Below, piece after piece: positions 30,553 to 38,976 of a stretch of 64,000 nucleotides of DNA. The translations under genes and the position numbers were made by a program. This DNA comes from Nocardia sp. CC227C. Its GTDB lineage: Bacteria; Actinomycetota; Actinomycetes; Mycobacteriales; Mycobacteriaceae. Location of the stretch: NCBI RefSeq assembly GCF_030767025.1, contig NZ_JASITE010000003.1:124001-188000 (forward strand). The letters are read 5' to 3'. Below the pieces are notes generated by a model, which ran no database searches, was not told the DNA's origin, and saw only the letters and a list, made by a program, of their open reading frames with translations. The stretch's first letter is position 1; each line of letters starts with the position of its first letter.

Positions 30553-30963
30553 CTACGAGCCCAGGAAGCCCAGCGGTGACGCACCGCAGGTGGCGCTGCC
30601 GGTGAGGGTGGGTTGCAGGACGTTCACCTTGAGTTCCCAGGCCGAGCCCTGGAGCACGGCCAGGGTGTGGGTGCCCGCGAAGGTCGGCGTCCACTGGATG
30701 GTGGCCTTGCCGTTGACCGGTTCGACCGGGCTGCCCTGGATGACCCGGCCGCTGTCGTGGAACCAGACCTCGAACCAGTGGTCCACGGTCGCGGTGATCT
30801 CGTAGGTGCACGCCTCGTAGATGGTGCGGGCATTGACCGACAGGCCGGTGGGGACGGCGGTCGCGTAGGGCGCCGTCATCGCCGCCGAACAGGCCATCCC
30901 GGCCAGGGCGGTGACGCCGACACCGGCCCGTCGCGCGACGCGCTTGTTCACGGACTTCGTCAT
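30553..30963 (-). CDS. Secreted protein of unknown function
   Basis: A 136-residue exported protein. An Arg/Lys-rich N-terminus and hydrophobic core (AGVGVTALAGMACSAAMTAPYATA) form a signal peptide with cleavage near residue 37. The mature part has a beta-rich immunoglobulin-like look (CTYEITATVDHWFEVWFHDSGRVI, GKATIQWTPTFAGTHTLAVLQGSAWELKVNV) with two cysteines at its ends. ATG at 30963 has AGGAG nine bases upstream. It resembles a class of small Ig-like Nocardia exported proteins; role unknown. Confidence 0.75.
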   Translation of the reverse strand: MTKSVNKRVARRAGVGVTALAGMACSAAMTAPYATAVPTGLSVNARTIYEACTYEITATVDHWFEVWFHDSGRVIQGSPVEPVNGKATIQWTPTFAGTHTLAVLQGSAWELKVNVLQPTLTGSATCGASPLGFLGS

Positions 30964-31081
30964 GGGGGAAACTCCTCGGGTGCCTACCCGCATCAGATGC
31001 GGACCAGCGAACCTTAGCGAGCGTCCAGTTGGCCGCGCGGCACTTTCGGAAAATTACTGAAACAAGTTCCAGTCAGATAGC

Positions 31082-31846
31082 TCAGTGCAGCGTGACGTGC
31101 CAGACGACCGCCGCCGCCAGCGCCCCCGCGCCGTTCACGGCCCAGTGGAAGGCGATCGGTGCGAGCAGGCTGCCGCTGCGCCGCCGCAGCCAGGTGAACA
31201 CCGCACCCGCGGCGGCCGTGACCAGGACGGCGAGCGCGATCCCGAGCGCCTGCCCCAGCGGCCCGCCGCCGAGGAAACTCGACAGCCCCTTGTTGCCGCT
31301 GGTCAGCCCCAGCGACGAGGCGATATGCCAGAGCCCGAAAAGCAGTGAACCCGCCATGAATACGCCACGGGCCGCGAAGATCCGGTCCAGGGTTCCGTGC
31401 AGTACGCCCCGGAAGGCCAGCTCCTCGGGGATCGCGGTCTGTAGCGGGATGACGACCATGGAGGCGATGAGCGCGCCGGAAATGGTGGCGTACCGATCGG
31501 CCAGGAAGAACGGCCGCGTGATCGGCAGCGCCGCACCGATGGCGACCGCGGCGAGCACCACCCCCACCGCGCCGAGCGCCCACAGCGAACCCGTGCGCCA
31601 GTGTCGCGGGGACAGTCCGAGGTCGGCCCAGCTCAGTCCCCGGCGGCGCACCATGGCCAGCAGGATCACCGCGGCAACGGGCACGGTGACGATATTGGCC
31701 CAGGCGGTGGTGCAGTGCGCGATGAGATTAGTGCCGGTCAGGACGACGATGACAACGGCGACGTCGATATACGCGTGCAGCCTCCGGGACTGCGGGGCCG
31801 CCGGAGCCGGGCTGACGGCGACCGCGCCGTTATCATTTCGAGACAT
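31082..31846 (-). CDS. CPBP-family intramembrane metalloprotease
   Basis: A 254-residue polytopic protein of the CPBP (CAAX protease/bacteriocin-processing, ABI) family. Motif 1 EELAFRG, motif 2 FGLWH and the third motif with FHWAVN supply the glutamates and histidines of the membrane-embedded active site. About seven hydrophobic segments. Bacterial members are involved in peptide processing, bacteriocin self-protection or envelope control; the substrate here is unknown. ATG at 31846; monocistronic. Confidence 0.85.
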   Translation of the reverse strand: MSRNDNGAVAVSPAPAAPQSRRLHAYIDVAVVIVVLTGTNLIAHCTTAWANIVTVPVAAVILLAMVRRRGLSWADLGLSPRHWRTGSLWALGAVGVVLAAVAIGAALPITRPFFLADRYATISGALIASMVVIPLQTAIPEELAFRGVLHGTLDRIFAARGVFMAGSLLFGLWHIASSLGLTSGNKGLSSFLGGGPLGQALGIALAVLVTAAAGAVFTWLRRRSGSLLAPIAFHWAVNGAGALAAAVVWHVTLH

Positions 31847-31902
31847 CGCGGCCAGTCTACGTTCATATTCTGAGAAAGCATCCGGATGTGGCGAAGTGCG
31901 AA

Positions 31903-32841
31903 CTAATTCTCAGGCCCAGCCCAGCCACGCGGATCGTCCCACGCCTGAAGAGTCCGTTTTGTCATGAATCGCCGCGGCTCCCGGGTCACCGGATCGGTGA
32001 ATGCGAGTGCGGAGGCGAGCAGTTGGAGCGGCCGGGTGAAATCGTCGACCGGTTTGTCGGTGAGTTCGGGGTAGAAGTCGTCGCCGAGAATCGGCACCCC
32101 GAGTCCGTTCATATGCAGGCGCAGCTGATGGGTGCGCCCGGTGCGCGGCCGCAGTCGGTAGCGGCCCCGCCCGTCGCGGTGTTCGAGCAGTTCCACCTCG
32201 GTTTCGGCATTGGGTTCGCCGTCCACCTCGTACGCCTGCAGCACCTGCCGCTCCTTGACGATGCGGCTGCGCACCACGCGCGGCAGCTCCAGCTTCGGAT
32301 CGAAGCGCGCGATCGCCTCGTACTCCTTGTGGACGAGTCGCCGGTGGAACAGGGTCTGGTATGCCCCGCGCCGGGCCGGGTCGACGACGAACAGCACGAG
32401 CCCGGCGGTGACGCGGTCGAGCCGGTGGGCCGGAACGAGATCCGGTAGGTCGAGTTCCCGGCGCAGCCGCACCAGGGCGGTTTCCAGGATGTGCTGTCCG
32501 CGCGGGATGGTCGCCAGGAAGTGCGGTTTGTCGACAACCAGGATCGACTCGTCGCGGTGCACGATGCCGATGTCGAACGGCACGGCTGTCTCGTCGGGCA
32601 GATCGCGGTGGAACCAGATCGCCCCGCCGGGAACGTAGGGGGCGTCGGGGGCGAGGGGACCGTCGAGGTCCACGATCCCGCCCTCGCGCAGCAGTTCGTC
32701 GATGCGGTGCGCGGGTACCCGCGGCAGCCGCTCCACCAGGTGGTCGCGGACGGTGGCCCAGTGGCCGTCTTCCGGTAGTCGCAACCGTGCCGGGTCGAGC
32801 CCGTGCCGCTTGGGTAGCGGCGGTTGCTGCCTGCGTCTCAC
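31903..32841 (-). CDS. RluA-family RNA pseudouridine synthase
   Basis: A 312-residue pseudouridine synthase of the RluA group: catalytic Asp in PAHRLDRVTAGLVLF, RRLVHKEYEAIARF, and the C-terminal RTGRTHQLRLHMNGLGVPILGDDFY. It isomerizes uridine in rRNA or tRNA. The N-terminal 85 residues (LPRVPAHRIDELLREGGIVD) resemble a degenerate S4-type RNA-binding domain. GTG start at 32841. The target site cannot be predicted. Confidence 0.88.
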   Translation of the reverse strand: MRRRQQPPLPKRHGLDPARLRLPEDGHWATVRDHLVERLPRVPAHRIDELLREGGIVDLDGPLAPDAPYVPGGAIWFHRDLPDETAVPFDIGIVHRDESILVVDKPHFLATIPRGQHILETALVRLRRELDLPDLVPAHRLDRVTAGLVLFVVDPARRGAYQTLFHRRLVHKEYEAIARFDPKLELPRVVRSRIVKERQVLQAYEVDGEPNAETEVELLEHRDGRGRYRLRPRTGRTHQLRLHMNGLGVPILGDDFYPELTDKPVDDFTRPLQLLASALAFTDPVTREPRRFMTKRTLQAWDDPRGWAGPEN

Positions 32842-32933
32842 CGGCTCGACCCTATCGGTGTGGGCCGAGCGATGATCTCGCAGGCGGGGGCGGGTGTGGA
32901 CGGCGTCACGCGGAGTCCGCGCGGCCGGGAGTC

Positions 32934-33386
32934 TCAGAAGCCGCGCAGCCGGTCGGGTCGAACCCGCACCACCACCGAGTACTCGGAGTAGAACTGCTCG
33001 TCGGTCATCCCGATATCCACCAGGCCCCGGGTGTACTTGCGGGTGTACTGCACGATCTCGGGCGGTGTCGCGCCCTCGGGATCGATCCGCGCGTCACCGG
33101 TCACGATGACGACGTCACCACCGGACTCGGTGCTGTTGAGATGCAGCGAGACCCGCGCATTGCGCGCGATATTGCGCAGCTTGGCCTGATCGGGCTGGCT
33201 GAAGATGAGGAATTCGGTGCCGTCCCACAGGAACCACACCGGATTCGGCTGTGGCGTGCCGGTCGATCCGACCGTGGTCAGCCAGGCCACGGTGTCCTTC
33301 CGGAACCGCTCGGTGGCGTGCTTACCGAACTCGGTGCCGGGGTCTACGACGGGCTCATGCGAGGAACGGGCGTCGGTAGTGGTCAT
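32934..33386 (-). CDS. F420-dependent/PNPOx-like oxidoreductase (TIGR03667/Rv3369-like)
   Basis: A 150-residue split-barrel protein: DTVAWLTTVGSTGTPQPNPVWFLWDGTEFLIFSQPDQAKLRNIARNARVSLHLNS, which is the classic opening of the actinobacterial F420-binding PNPOx-like family of the Rv3369 type. Later DVVIVTGDARIDPEGATPPEIVQYTRKY fits the same family. It would use F420 (or FMN) for hydride transfer; substrate unknown. ATG at 33386, divergent from the siderophore hydroxylase and its IdeR-like box. Confidence 0.82.
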   Translation of the reverse strand: MTTTDARSSHEPVVDPGTEFGKHATERFRKDTVAWLTTVGSTGTPQPNPVWFLWDGTEFLIFSQPDQAKLRNIARNARVSLHLNSTESGGDVVIVTGDARIDPEGATPPEIVQYTRKYTRGLVDIGMTDEQFYSEYSVVVRVRPDRLRGF

Positions 33387-33550
33387 TCCACCCTTAACGC
33401 CGGTCCATGGGAAGGGATTCCGATATTCAGGATTTCGGTTCGACGGTGCGATTCAGGGGCGAGTGCGCCGAGCGGGAGTACCGGCGGCGGCCGGTCGTTC
33501 CGCTCGCCGTGCACCGCTGCGGCGGTCTGGGCAAGCGGGAGTCCGGTAGA

Positions 33551-33569
33551 TAAGGTAAGCCTATGCAAA
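33551..33569. promoter_or_regulatory. IdeR-like iron box upstream of the lysine N-hydroxylase gene
   Basis: The site TAAGGTAAGCCTATGCAAA matches 14 of 19 bases of the IdeR/DtxR consensus TTAGGTTAGSCTAACCTAA. It lies 59-77 bases before the GTG start at 33628 and predicts repression by iron-bound IdeR. Confidence 0.6.
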
Positions 33570-33627
33570 TATTGGGGTGGGATGGCGAGACGGCGCATTG
33601 ACGCCGAACAGGAGGGCAGGAGAACCG

Positions 33628-34911
33628 GTGGACACACTTCTGGTGGTCGGTGCTGGGCCGAAAGCCATGGCGGTGGCGGCGAAAGCGCACGTATTGCGGC
33701 GGCTCGGCCTGCCCGCGCCGCGGGTGGTCGTGGTGGAAGCCCATGCGGTGGGCGGAAACTGGTTGCCCAGCGGGGGGTGGACCGACGGCCAGCACCGCCT
33801 GGGCACCAGCCCGGAGAAGGATGTGGGCTTTCCCTACCACTCCACCTGGGCGCGCGGTCACAATCAGGCGCTCAACGAGGGCATGACGGCCTTCAGTTGG
33901 ACCGCGTTCCTGATCGAGCACGGCACCTACGCCGAGTGGATCGACCGCGGCCGCCCCAGCCCGCAGCACCACGTCTGGGCCAAGTACCTGCAATGGGTGG
34001 GCCGCAAGACCGATGTCGAACTGGTGCTCGGCACCGTGCGCACCATTGCCGCCGCCGATGACGGCTGGCTGGTGACGGTGGCCGACGCCGCGGGTGAGAC
34101 CTGCGAAATCGATTGCGACGCGGTCATGATCACCGGTCCCGGGCGCAGCGACCGGGCACTGGCCGACCATCCGAAGGTATTGAGCATCGCCGAGTTCTGG
34201 GATCTGGCGGGTAAACGCCGCCTGCCGCCCTCCTCGCGGGTGGCGGTGGTCGGCGGCGGCGAGACGGCGGGGTCCGCGCTCGACGAGTTGGTGCGGCACG
34301 AGATGCTGTCCATCTCGGTGATCACGCCGAAGGCCACCATCTACACCCGGGGCGAGGGCTACTTCGAGAATTCCCTCTTCAGCGACCCCGTCCGGTGGGG
34401 TTCGCTGGGCATGGCCGAGCGGCGTGACGTGATCCGCCGAACCGATCGCGGCGTCTTCTCGGTGCGGGTGCAGGAAACCCTGTTGGGGGACAATCGCGTT
34501 CACCACCTCCAGGGCCGCGTGGTGCGGACCGTCGATCAAGGCGACGGCGTAGCGGTGACGCTGCGCAACGAGCTGCGACCGGATCAGGTGCACACCTACG
34601 ACCTGGTGGTGGATGCCACCGGCGGTGATCCGCTCTGGTATCTGGAGCTGTTGGACGCCGCCGCGACCGATCTGCTCGAACTGGCGGTGGGGGGACCGAT
34701 CACGCAGGAGCGCGTGGAGGCGGCCATCGGCTACGACCTGGCGGTCGCCGAACTCGACAACAAGCTGTACCTGCCGAATATGGCGGCGTTGGCGCAGGGG
34801 CCCGGATTTCCGAATCTCAGCTGCCTGGGCGAACTTTCGGATCGGGTGCTGCGGACGGTTCCGGGTCGCCACCGGACTCCGGTCCGGGCCGGGGCCGCCG
34901 TCGCCGGATGA
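33628..34911 (+). CDS. nbtG: Lysine N6-hydroxylase / ornithine N5-oxygenase family (MbtG/NbtG-like)
   Basis: A 427-residue flavin monooxygenase of the MbtG/NbtG type, which hydroxylates the side-chain amine of lysine for hydroxamate siderophores. It begins with VDTLLVVGAGPKAMAVAAKA (FAD-binding GxGxxxM), contains HRLGTSPEKDVGFPYHSTW and the NADPH site VAVVGGGETAGSALDEL, and ends with the family's PNLSCLGELSDRVLRTV. GTG at 33628 follows GGAGGGCAGGAG. An IdeR-like box precedes it, and a lysine acyltransferase and an NRPS lie directly downstream, so a nocobactin/mycobactin-like product is likely. The symbol is by family resemblance. Confidence 0.86.
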   Translation: MDTLLVVGAGPKAMAVAAKAHVLRRLGLPAPRVVVVEAHAVGGNWLPSGGWTDGQHRLGTSPEKDVGFPYHSTWARGHNQALNEGMTAFSWTAFLIEHGTYAEWIDRGRPSPQHHVWAKYLQWVGRKTDVELVLGTVRTIAAADDGWLVTVADAAGETCEIDCDAVMITGPGRSDRALADHPKVLSIAEFWDLAGKRRLPPSSRVAVVGGGETAGSALDELVRHEMLSISVITPKATIYTRGEGYFENSLFSDPVRWGSLGMAERRDVIRRTDRGVFSVRVQETLLGDNRVHHLQGRVVRTVDQGDGVAVTLRNELRPDQVHTYDLVVDATGGDPLWYLELLDAAATDLLELAVGGPITQERVEAAIGYDLAVAELDNKLYLPNMAALAQGPGFPNLSCLGELSDRVLRTVPGRHRTPVRAGAAVAG

Positions 34912-34917
34912 GCGAAA

Positions 34918-34954
34918 CGCCTCGCCCGCCGCCCGTGCGGCGGCGGACGAGGCG
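34918..34954. terminator. Bidirectional terminator between nbtG-like and acyltransferase genes
   Basis: CGCCTCGCCCGCCGCC with GGCGGCGGACGAGGCG around CGTGC, a 15-bp stem with one mismatch, centred between the convergent stops at 34911 and 34964. Confidence 0.75.
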
Positions 34955-34963
34955 CGGTCGGGT

Positions 34964-35617
34964 TCAGCGCAGGGCAGGCACGTCCCCGGCCGCGCGCGGC
35001 AGGGTGTACAGCGAGATACGGCGATCGGGGCGAATATCGAAGTCGCCCAGGTGTGTCCAGCCGTTCTTCGTCAGCGCCTTGCGCATGGGCGCGTTCCGGT
35101 GGTCGGGGTCGCACATCATGCGGCGGCATTCGGGTTCGGCGGCGAAGACCCTGGTCGCGAGCTCCCGCATCCAGGCCGACATCACCCCGCGGCCGATGAG
35201 CTTCGGCTCGGCGGTGGCGATGTGGAAGCCCATGTCGCGCGGGTCGGCGGTGTACAGGGTGCCGATCTCGTCCTTGGCGGGCCGGTACAGCTCGACGTAG
35301 GCCACCTCTTGGCGGCCCAGTTCGGGCAGGTCGGCCGCGGTGAAGTCGTAGCCGAGAATGCATGGCCGGGAGAAGGTTCCGGCCAGTTGGGCGGCGCAGT
35401 TGTCGCGGCGCTTGGCCGAGGGCCAGTCCTGCTCCCAGGTCTCGACCAGGTGCGGCCGGTGCATCCACTCGGTGATGAGTTCGGGGTCGGCACCGTCGGC
35501 ATCGACGATCCGCAGGTCGTAGGGATGGTCGAAGTCGGGAACGACGGGTGCGGGCGCGGTGCGGACGTTCTCGGGAATGTCGGTCAGCTCGCGCTCGAGC
35601 ACGTACGTCCGGTTCAT
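34964..35617 (-). CDS. Lysine N-acyltransferase, MbtK/Rv1347c-like (siderophore GNAT)
   Basis: A 217-residue GNAT-fold enzyme of the siderophore acyltransferase group (MbtK/IucB/AlcB-like): YDLRIVDADGADPELITEWMHRPHLVETWEQDWP, FTAADLPELGRQEVAYVELYR, DPRDMGFHIATAEPKLIGRGVMSAWMRELATRVFA (acyl-CoA-binding loop) and DPDHRNAPMRKALTKNGW. It would attach an acyl chain to the N6-hydroxylysine made by the hydroxylase next door. ATG at 35617 has GGAG 11 bases upstream. It shares an IdeR-like box with the divergent NRPS. Confidence 0.85.
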   Translation of the reverse strand: MNRTYVLERELTDIPENVRTAPAPVVPDFDHPYDLRIVDADGADPELITEWMHRPHLVETWEQDWPSAKRRDNCAAQLAGTFSRPCILGYDFTAADLPELGRQEVAYVELYRPAKDEIGTLYTADPRDMGFHIATAEPKLIGRGVMSAWMRELATRVFAAEPECRRMMCDPDHRNAPMRKALTKNGWTHLGDFDIRPDRRISLYTLPRAAGDVPALR

Positions 35618-35661
35618 AGGGGTGGAACTCCGTTCGGTCGTTACCTCGATCACTCGGTCAG

Positions 35662-35680
35662 TAAGGATAGCCTATGCTAA
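35662..35680. promoter_or_regulatory. IdeR-like iron box shared by divergent siderophore genes
   Basis: TAAGGATAGCCTATGCTAA matches 15 of 19 consensus bases. It contains a -10 for each direction: TATGCT (35673-35678), seven bases before the NRPS ATG at 35686 (leaderless), and TATCCT (35669-35664) for the acyltransferase. One bound repressor would block both promoters. Confidence 0.7.
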
Positions 35681-35685
35681 TTTGC

Positions 35686-38600
35686 ATGTCGGATACCGTC
35701 GGCCCCGCCCTCGACCGCCACCCGCTGTCGGCGGGCCAGCGGCGCATGTGGTTCCTCCAGACTCGCGATCCCGCGGACACCACGCTGAATATCTGCGTGG
35801 CCTACCGCTTGTCGGGCACGCTGGACCCCGCGCGACTGCGCGCCGCCGTCGACGCGGTCGCGGCCCGCCACGACGTGCTGCGCACCACCTACGGGATGGA
35901 TGCCGAAGGGGAACCGTATCAGGTGTGCTCCGAGGGGATTTCGATCCCGTGGCAGATGCATGACGTGAGCGGTCTGCCCCCGGCCGACCGCCCCCGGAGG
36001 GTGGCGGTGCTGGCCCGCCGGGAATTCGCGCGCTGCTTCGACCTGGCCGCGGAGCCCCCGCTGCGCCCGACCCTGGTGCGGACGGCCGCCACGGAGCATG
36101 TGCTGCTGCTCGCGGTGCACCGCATCTGCTGGGACGACGACTCCTGGGCGGTGTTCTTCGCCGAGGTCGACGCCGCCTACAACGGCCACGAGATGGGCGC
36201 ACCGCCAGCGCGATTCCGCGATATCGAGGTCCCCGCCGATCCCGACACCGCCGCGAACACCGCGAACACCGCCGTCGTCGACCCCGCCGCCCCCGCTGTC
36301 TACGCCGACACCGCTGGTGCCGCTCTCGCCACCGACGTGGCCGCCTGCACCGATGTGGCCGCCTCCGACGGCGCAGCCGCCACTGACGACGTCGCCGCCA
36401 CTGACACCGCGGCCACCACCGATGCGACCGCTGTCGCCTATTGGCGGTCCACCCTGCGCCCACTGCCCGAACCGCTGCTGCTGCCCGGTGCGGCCGTGGT
36501 GAATCCGTCCACCCGGGCCGATCGCGCCACCGTCGCGCTGCCCCGTGAACTGTTCGACCGGGTCGACGCCTGCGCGCGCGAATACGCCGTCACCCCGTTC
36601 GCGGTGCTGCTGGCCGCCTGTGCGGTGCTGATCGAGCGCTACACCGCCGCGGGCGATTTCCTCATCTCGATACCGGTCACCAACCGGCGCTCGGCCGCCG
36701 CCCGCCGGTTGATCGGCTACTTCGGCAATACCCTGCTGCTGCGCCTGACCCCGCATCCCGCCGCGACCTTCGCCGAACTCGTCGCCGCCACCGAGCGCCG
36801 CCACCGGGAGGCCCTCGCACACCGCCATGTCGGCATCGAGCGCATTGTGCGCGAGGCCGACCCGGAACGGGTGGCCGGGCGCGACGGAATGGACCAGCTG
36901 GTGCGACTCGGCTTCAGCACCCGGGAGAGCACCCATGGGTTCGCGCTCGACGGCGTCACCTCCACCCGTCTCGACGAACTCGGCGCGCCCACCGCGCAGG
37001 TGCCGCTGGCGCTGGCCGTGGTCACCGACGGCGACGGCCGTGCGCTGGTGGAGGCCGAATACCAGGTGGACGTGCTGACCCGCCCGCTGGTGGAGTCCAT
37101 GCTCGAGCACTATGTGCGGCTGCTGGACAGCGCGCTGGCCGCACCGCACCGCCGCATCGGCGACCTGGACATGCTCGGCGCCCGGGACCGCGACGCGGTT
37201 ATCGCCGCTTCGCGCGGTGCGGTCGCGGAGATCGCGCCCACCACCATGGTCGCCCTGTTCGAGCGCAGCGTCGCCGCCGCGCCGCACGCGATCGCCCTGG
37301 TCTCCGACACCGCCGAACTCACCTACGCCGCATTCGATCGCCGGGTGAACCGGTTGGCGCACTGGCTGATTCGCGAAGGCATCGGCGCCGAGGACCTGAT
37401 CGGGCTGCGTTCGGGCGCCTCGATCGAGTTCCTGGTGGCCGTCTACGCGGTATTGAAGGCCGGCGCCGCCTACCTGCCCATCGACCCGGCCGACCCCGAC
37501 GACCGCGTCGACTTCCTGATCGAGGACGCGGGTCCGCGCCTGGTGCTGAGCCGGGCGGATCTGGAAGTGGCGGAGGAGCTGGCCGCCGCGCTGCCGGAGA
37601 CCACGCCCACCGATGCCGACCGGGTGCGTCCGCTGCGTCCGGCCAACCTGGCCTATGTCATCTACACCTCGGGATCGACCGGCAGACCCAAGGGCGTTCC
37701 GGTCGCGCACGCGGCCATTGCCGAGCATGTGCTGAGCTTCATCGCCGATTGGGGGATGACCTCCGACGACCGACTGCTGCAATCGTCGTCGGTCGGCTTC
37801 GACGCCTCGCTGCTCGACATCTTCGTCACGCTGGCCCTCGGCGCTCGGCTGGTGGTGCCGAAACCCGATGCGTTCCAAGATATCCGCTATGTCGCGGAGC
37901 TGATCGCCGAACAGGGGGTCACGGTGCTGCACATGGTGCCCTCCATGTTGAGCACCTTCCTGCAACTGCCCGAGATCAGTGCGTGGCGGGCGCTGCGCCG
38001 CGTGCCCGTCGGCGGTGAGCCGCTGCCCGGTGAGGTGGCCGACCGGTTCGCCGGGGTCTTCGACGCCGAATTGCGCAATCACTACGGGCCGACCGAGGCG
38101 GTCGTCTGCGCCACCCATATGCCGGTGGACGGACGGATGGGCACCGGCATCGTGCCCATCGGCGTACCCAATCGGAATGTGCACGCCTACGTGCTGGACG
38201 CGGCGCTGAATCTGGTGCCCGCCGGTGTGGTGGGTGAACTCTATCTGGGTGGTGCGCAGCTGGCCCGCGGCTATCTGGGCCGCCCGGGCCCGACCGCCGC
38301 GAGTTTCGTGGCCGACCCGTTCACGCCCGGAGCCCGGCTGTATCGCAGCGGGGATCTGGTGCGCCGCAACGAGTTCGGTGAGCTGGAGTTCGTCGGCCGG
38401 GCCGACGAGCAGGTGAAGGTGCGCGGCCACCGCATCGAACTCGGCGAAGTGGAGTCGGTGCTGTCCGCGCACGCCGCGGTCGGCCGCTGCGTGGTGGTCG
38501 TCGCCGACGATCCGGCCACCGGCCCGATGCTCGCCGCGTACCTGGTGCCCGCCGCCGACCGGACCGTCGATATCGAGCAGGTCCGCGCGCACGCCGCCGC

Positions 38601-38976
38601 GGTGCTGCCGGACTACATGGTCCCGCGCGCGTTCGCACTGGTGGACGCGATCCCCCGGACGGCAAGCGGCAAGCTCGACAAGCGCGCCCTGCCCGCGCCG
38701 CACCCGGCGGCCCGGCGTCGGCACCGCGAACCCGCCACCGACGCCGAACGCCGCATGTGCGCCCTGTTCGCCCGCCTGTTCGCGCGGGATCGGATCAGCG
38801 CCGACCACTCCTTCTTCGACCTCGGCGGGCACTCGCTGCTCGTCACCCGGCTCGCCGCGCGGATCCGCGCCGAATTCGGGGTGGAGCTGCCGGTGCGCAC
38901 CATTGTCGACACCCCCACGGTGGCCGAATTGGCGGCGGCCGTGGCGACCCGGACCGCCGCCGCGGTCAGTGCGTGA
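35686..38976 (+). CDS. NRPS module, C-A-PCP, iron-regulated
   Basis: A 1096-residue single-module synthetase. The condensation domain (1-450) carries HRICWDDDSW (residues 145 onward) where the catalytic motif is HHxxxDG; Arg146 replaces the second, catalytic His. A 60-residue Ala/Thr/Asp low-complexity insertion (about 185-245) follows. The adenylation domain (530-1000) has [34 protein letters not shown] and GKLD, with binding-pocket residues I read as D-A-L-H-V-V-H-V-C. The carrier serine is Ser1050 in GGHSLL. There is no thioesterase, so the product passes to another protein. Start ATG 35686 directly after the IdeR-like box; an ATG at 35674 lies inside the box. Ends in an 11-bp overlap with the convergent debranching gene. 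Confidence 0.93.
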   Translation: MSDTVGPALDRHPLSAGQRRMWFLQTRDPADTTLNICVAYRLSGTLDPARLRAAVDAVAARHDVLRTTYGMDAEGEPYQVCSEGISIPWQMHDVSGLPPADRPRRVAVLARREFARCFDLAAEPPLRPTLVRTAATEHVLLLAVHRICWDDDSWAVFFAEVDAAYNGHEMGAPPARFRDIEVPADPDTAANTANTAVVDPAAPAVYADTAGAALATDVAACTDVAASDGAAATDDVAATDTAATTDATAVAYWRSTLRPLPEPLLLPGAAVVNPSTRADRATVALPRELFDRVDACAREYAVTPFAVLLAACAVLIERYTAAGDFLISIPVTNRRSAAARRLIGYFGNTLLLRLTPHPAATFAELVAATERRHREALAHRHVGIERIVREADPERVAGRDGMDQLVRLGFSTRESTHGFALDGVTSTRLDELGAPTAQVPLALAVVTDGDGRALVEAEYQVDVLTRPLVESMLEHYVRLLDSALAAPHRRIGDLDMLGARDRDAVIAASRGAVAEIAPTTMVALFERSVAAAPHAIALVSDTAELTYAAFDRRVNRLAHWLIREGIGAEDLIGLRSGASIEFLVAVYAVLKAGAAYLPIDPADPDDRVDFLIEDAGPRLVLSRADLEVAEELAAALPETTPTDADRVRPLRPANLAYVIYTSGSTGRPKGVPVAHAAIAEHVLSFIADWGMTSDDRLLQSSSVGFDASLLDIFVTLALGARLVVPKPDAFQDIRYVAELIAEQGVTVLHMVPSMLSTFLQLPEISAWRALRRVPVGGEPLPGEVADRFAGVFDAELRNHYGPTEAVVCATHMPVDGRMGTGIVPIGVPNRNVHAYVLDAALNLVPAGVVGELYLGGAQLARGYLGRPGPTAASFVADPFTPGARLYRSGDLVRRNEFGELEFVGRADEQVKVRGHRIELGEVESVLSAHAAVGRCVVVVADDPATGPMLAAYLVPAADRTVDIEQVRAHAAAVLPDYMVPRAFALVDAIPRTASGKLDKRALPAPHPAARRRHREPATDAERRMCALFARLFARDRISADHSFFDLGGHSLLVTRLAARIRAEFGVELPVRTIVDTPTVAELAAAVATRTAAAVSA

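Noticed and set aside
35677-38832. 1051-codon open frame on the minus strand
   Set aside because: Exact shadow of the NRPS on the other strand; His/Gln/Gly/Arg-rich composition with no domain, while the plus strand has all NRPS motifs.
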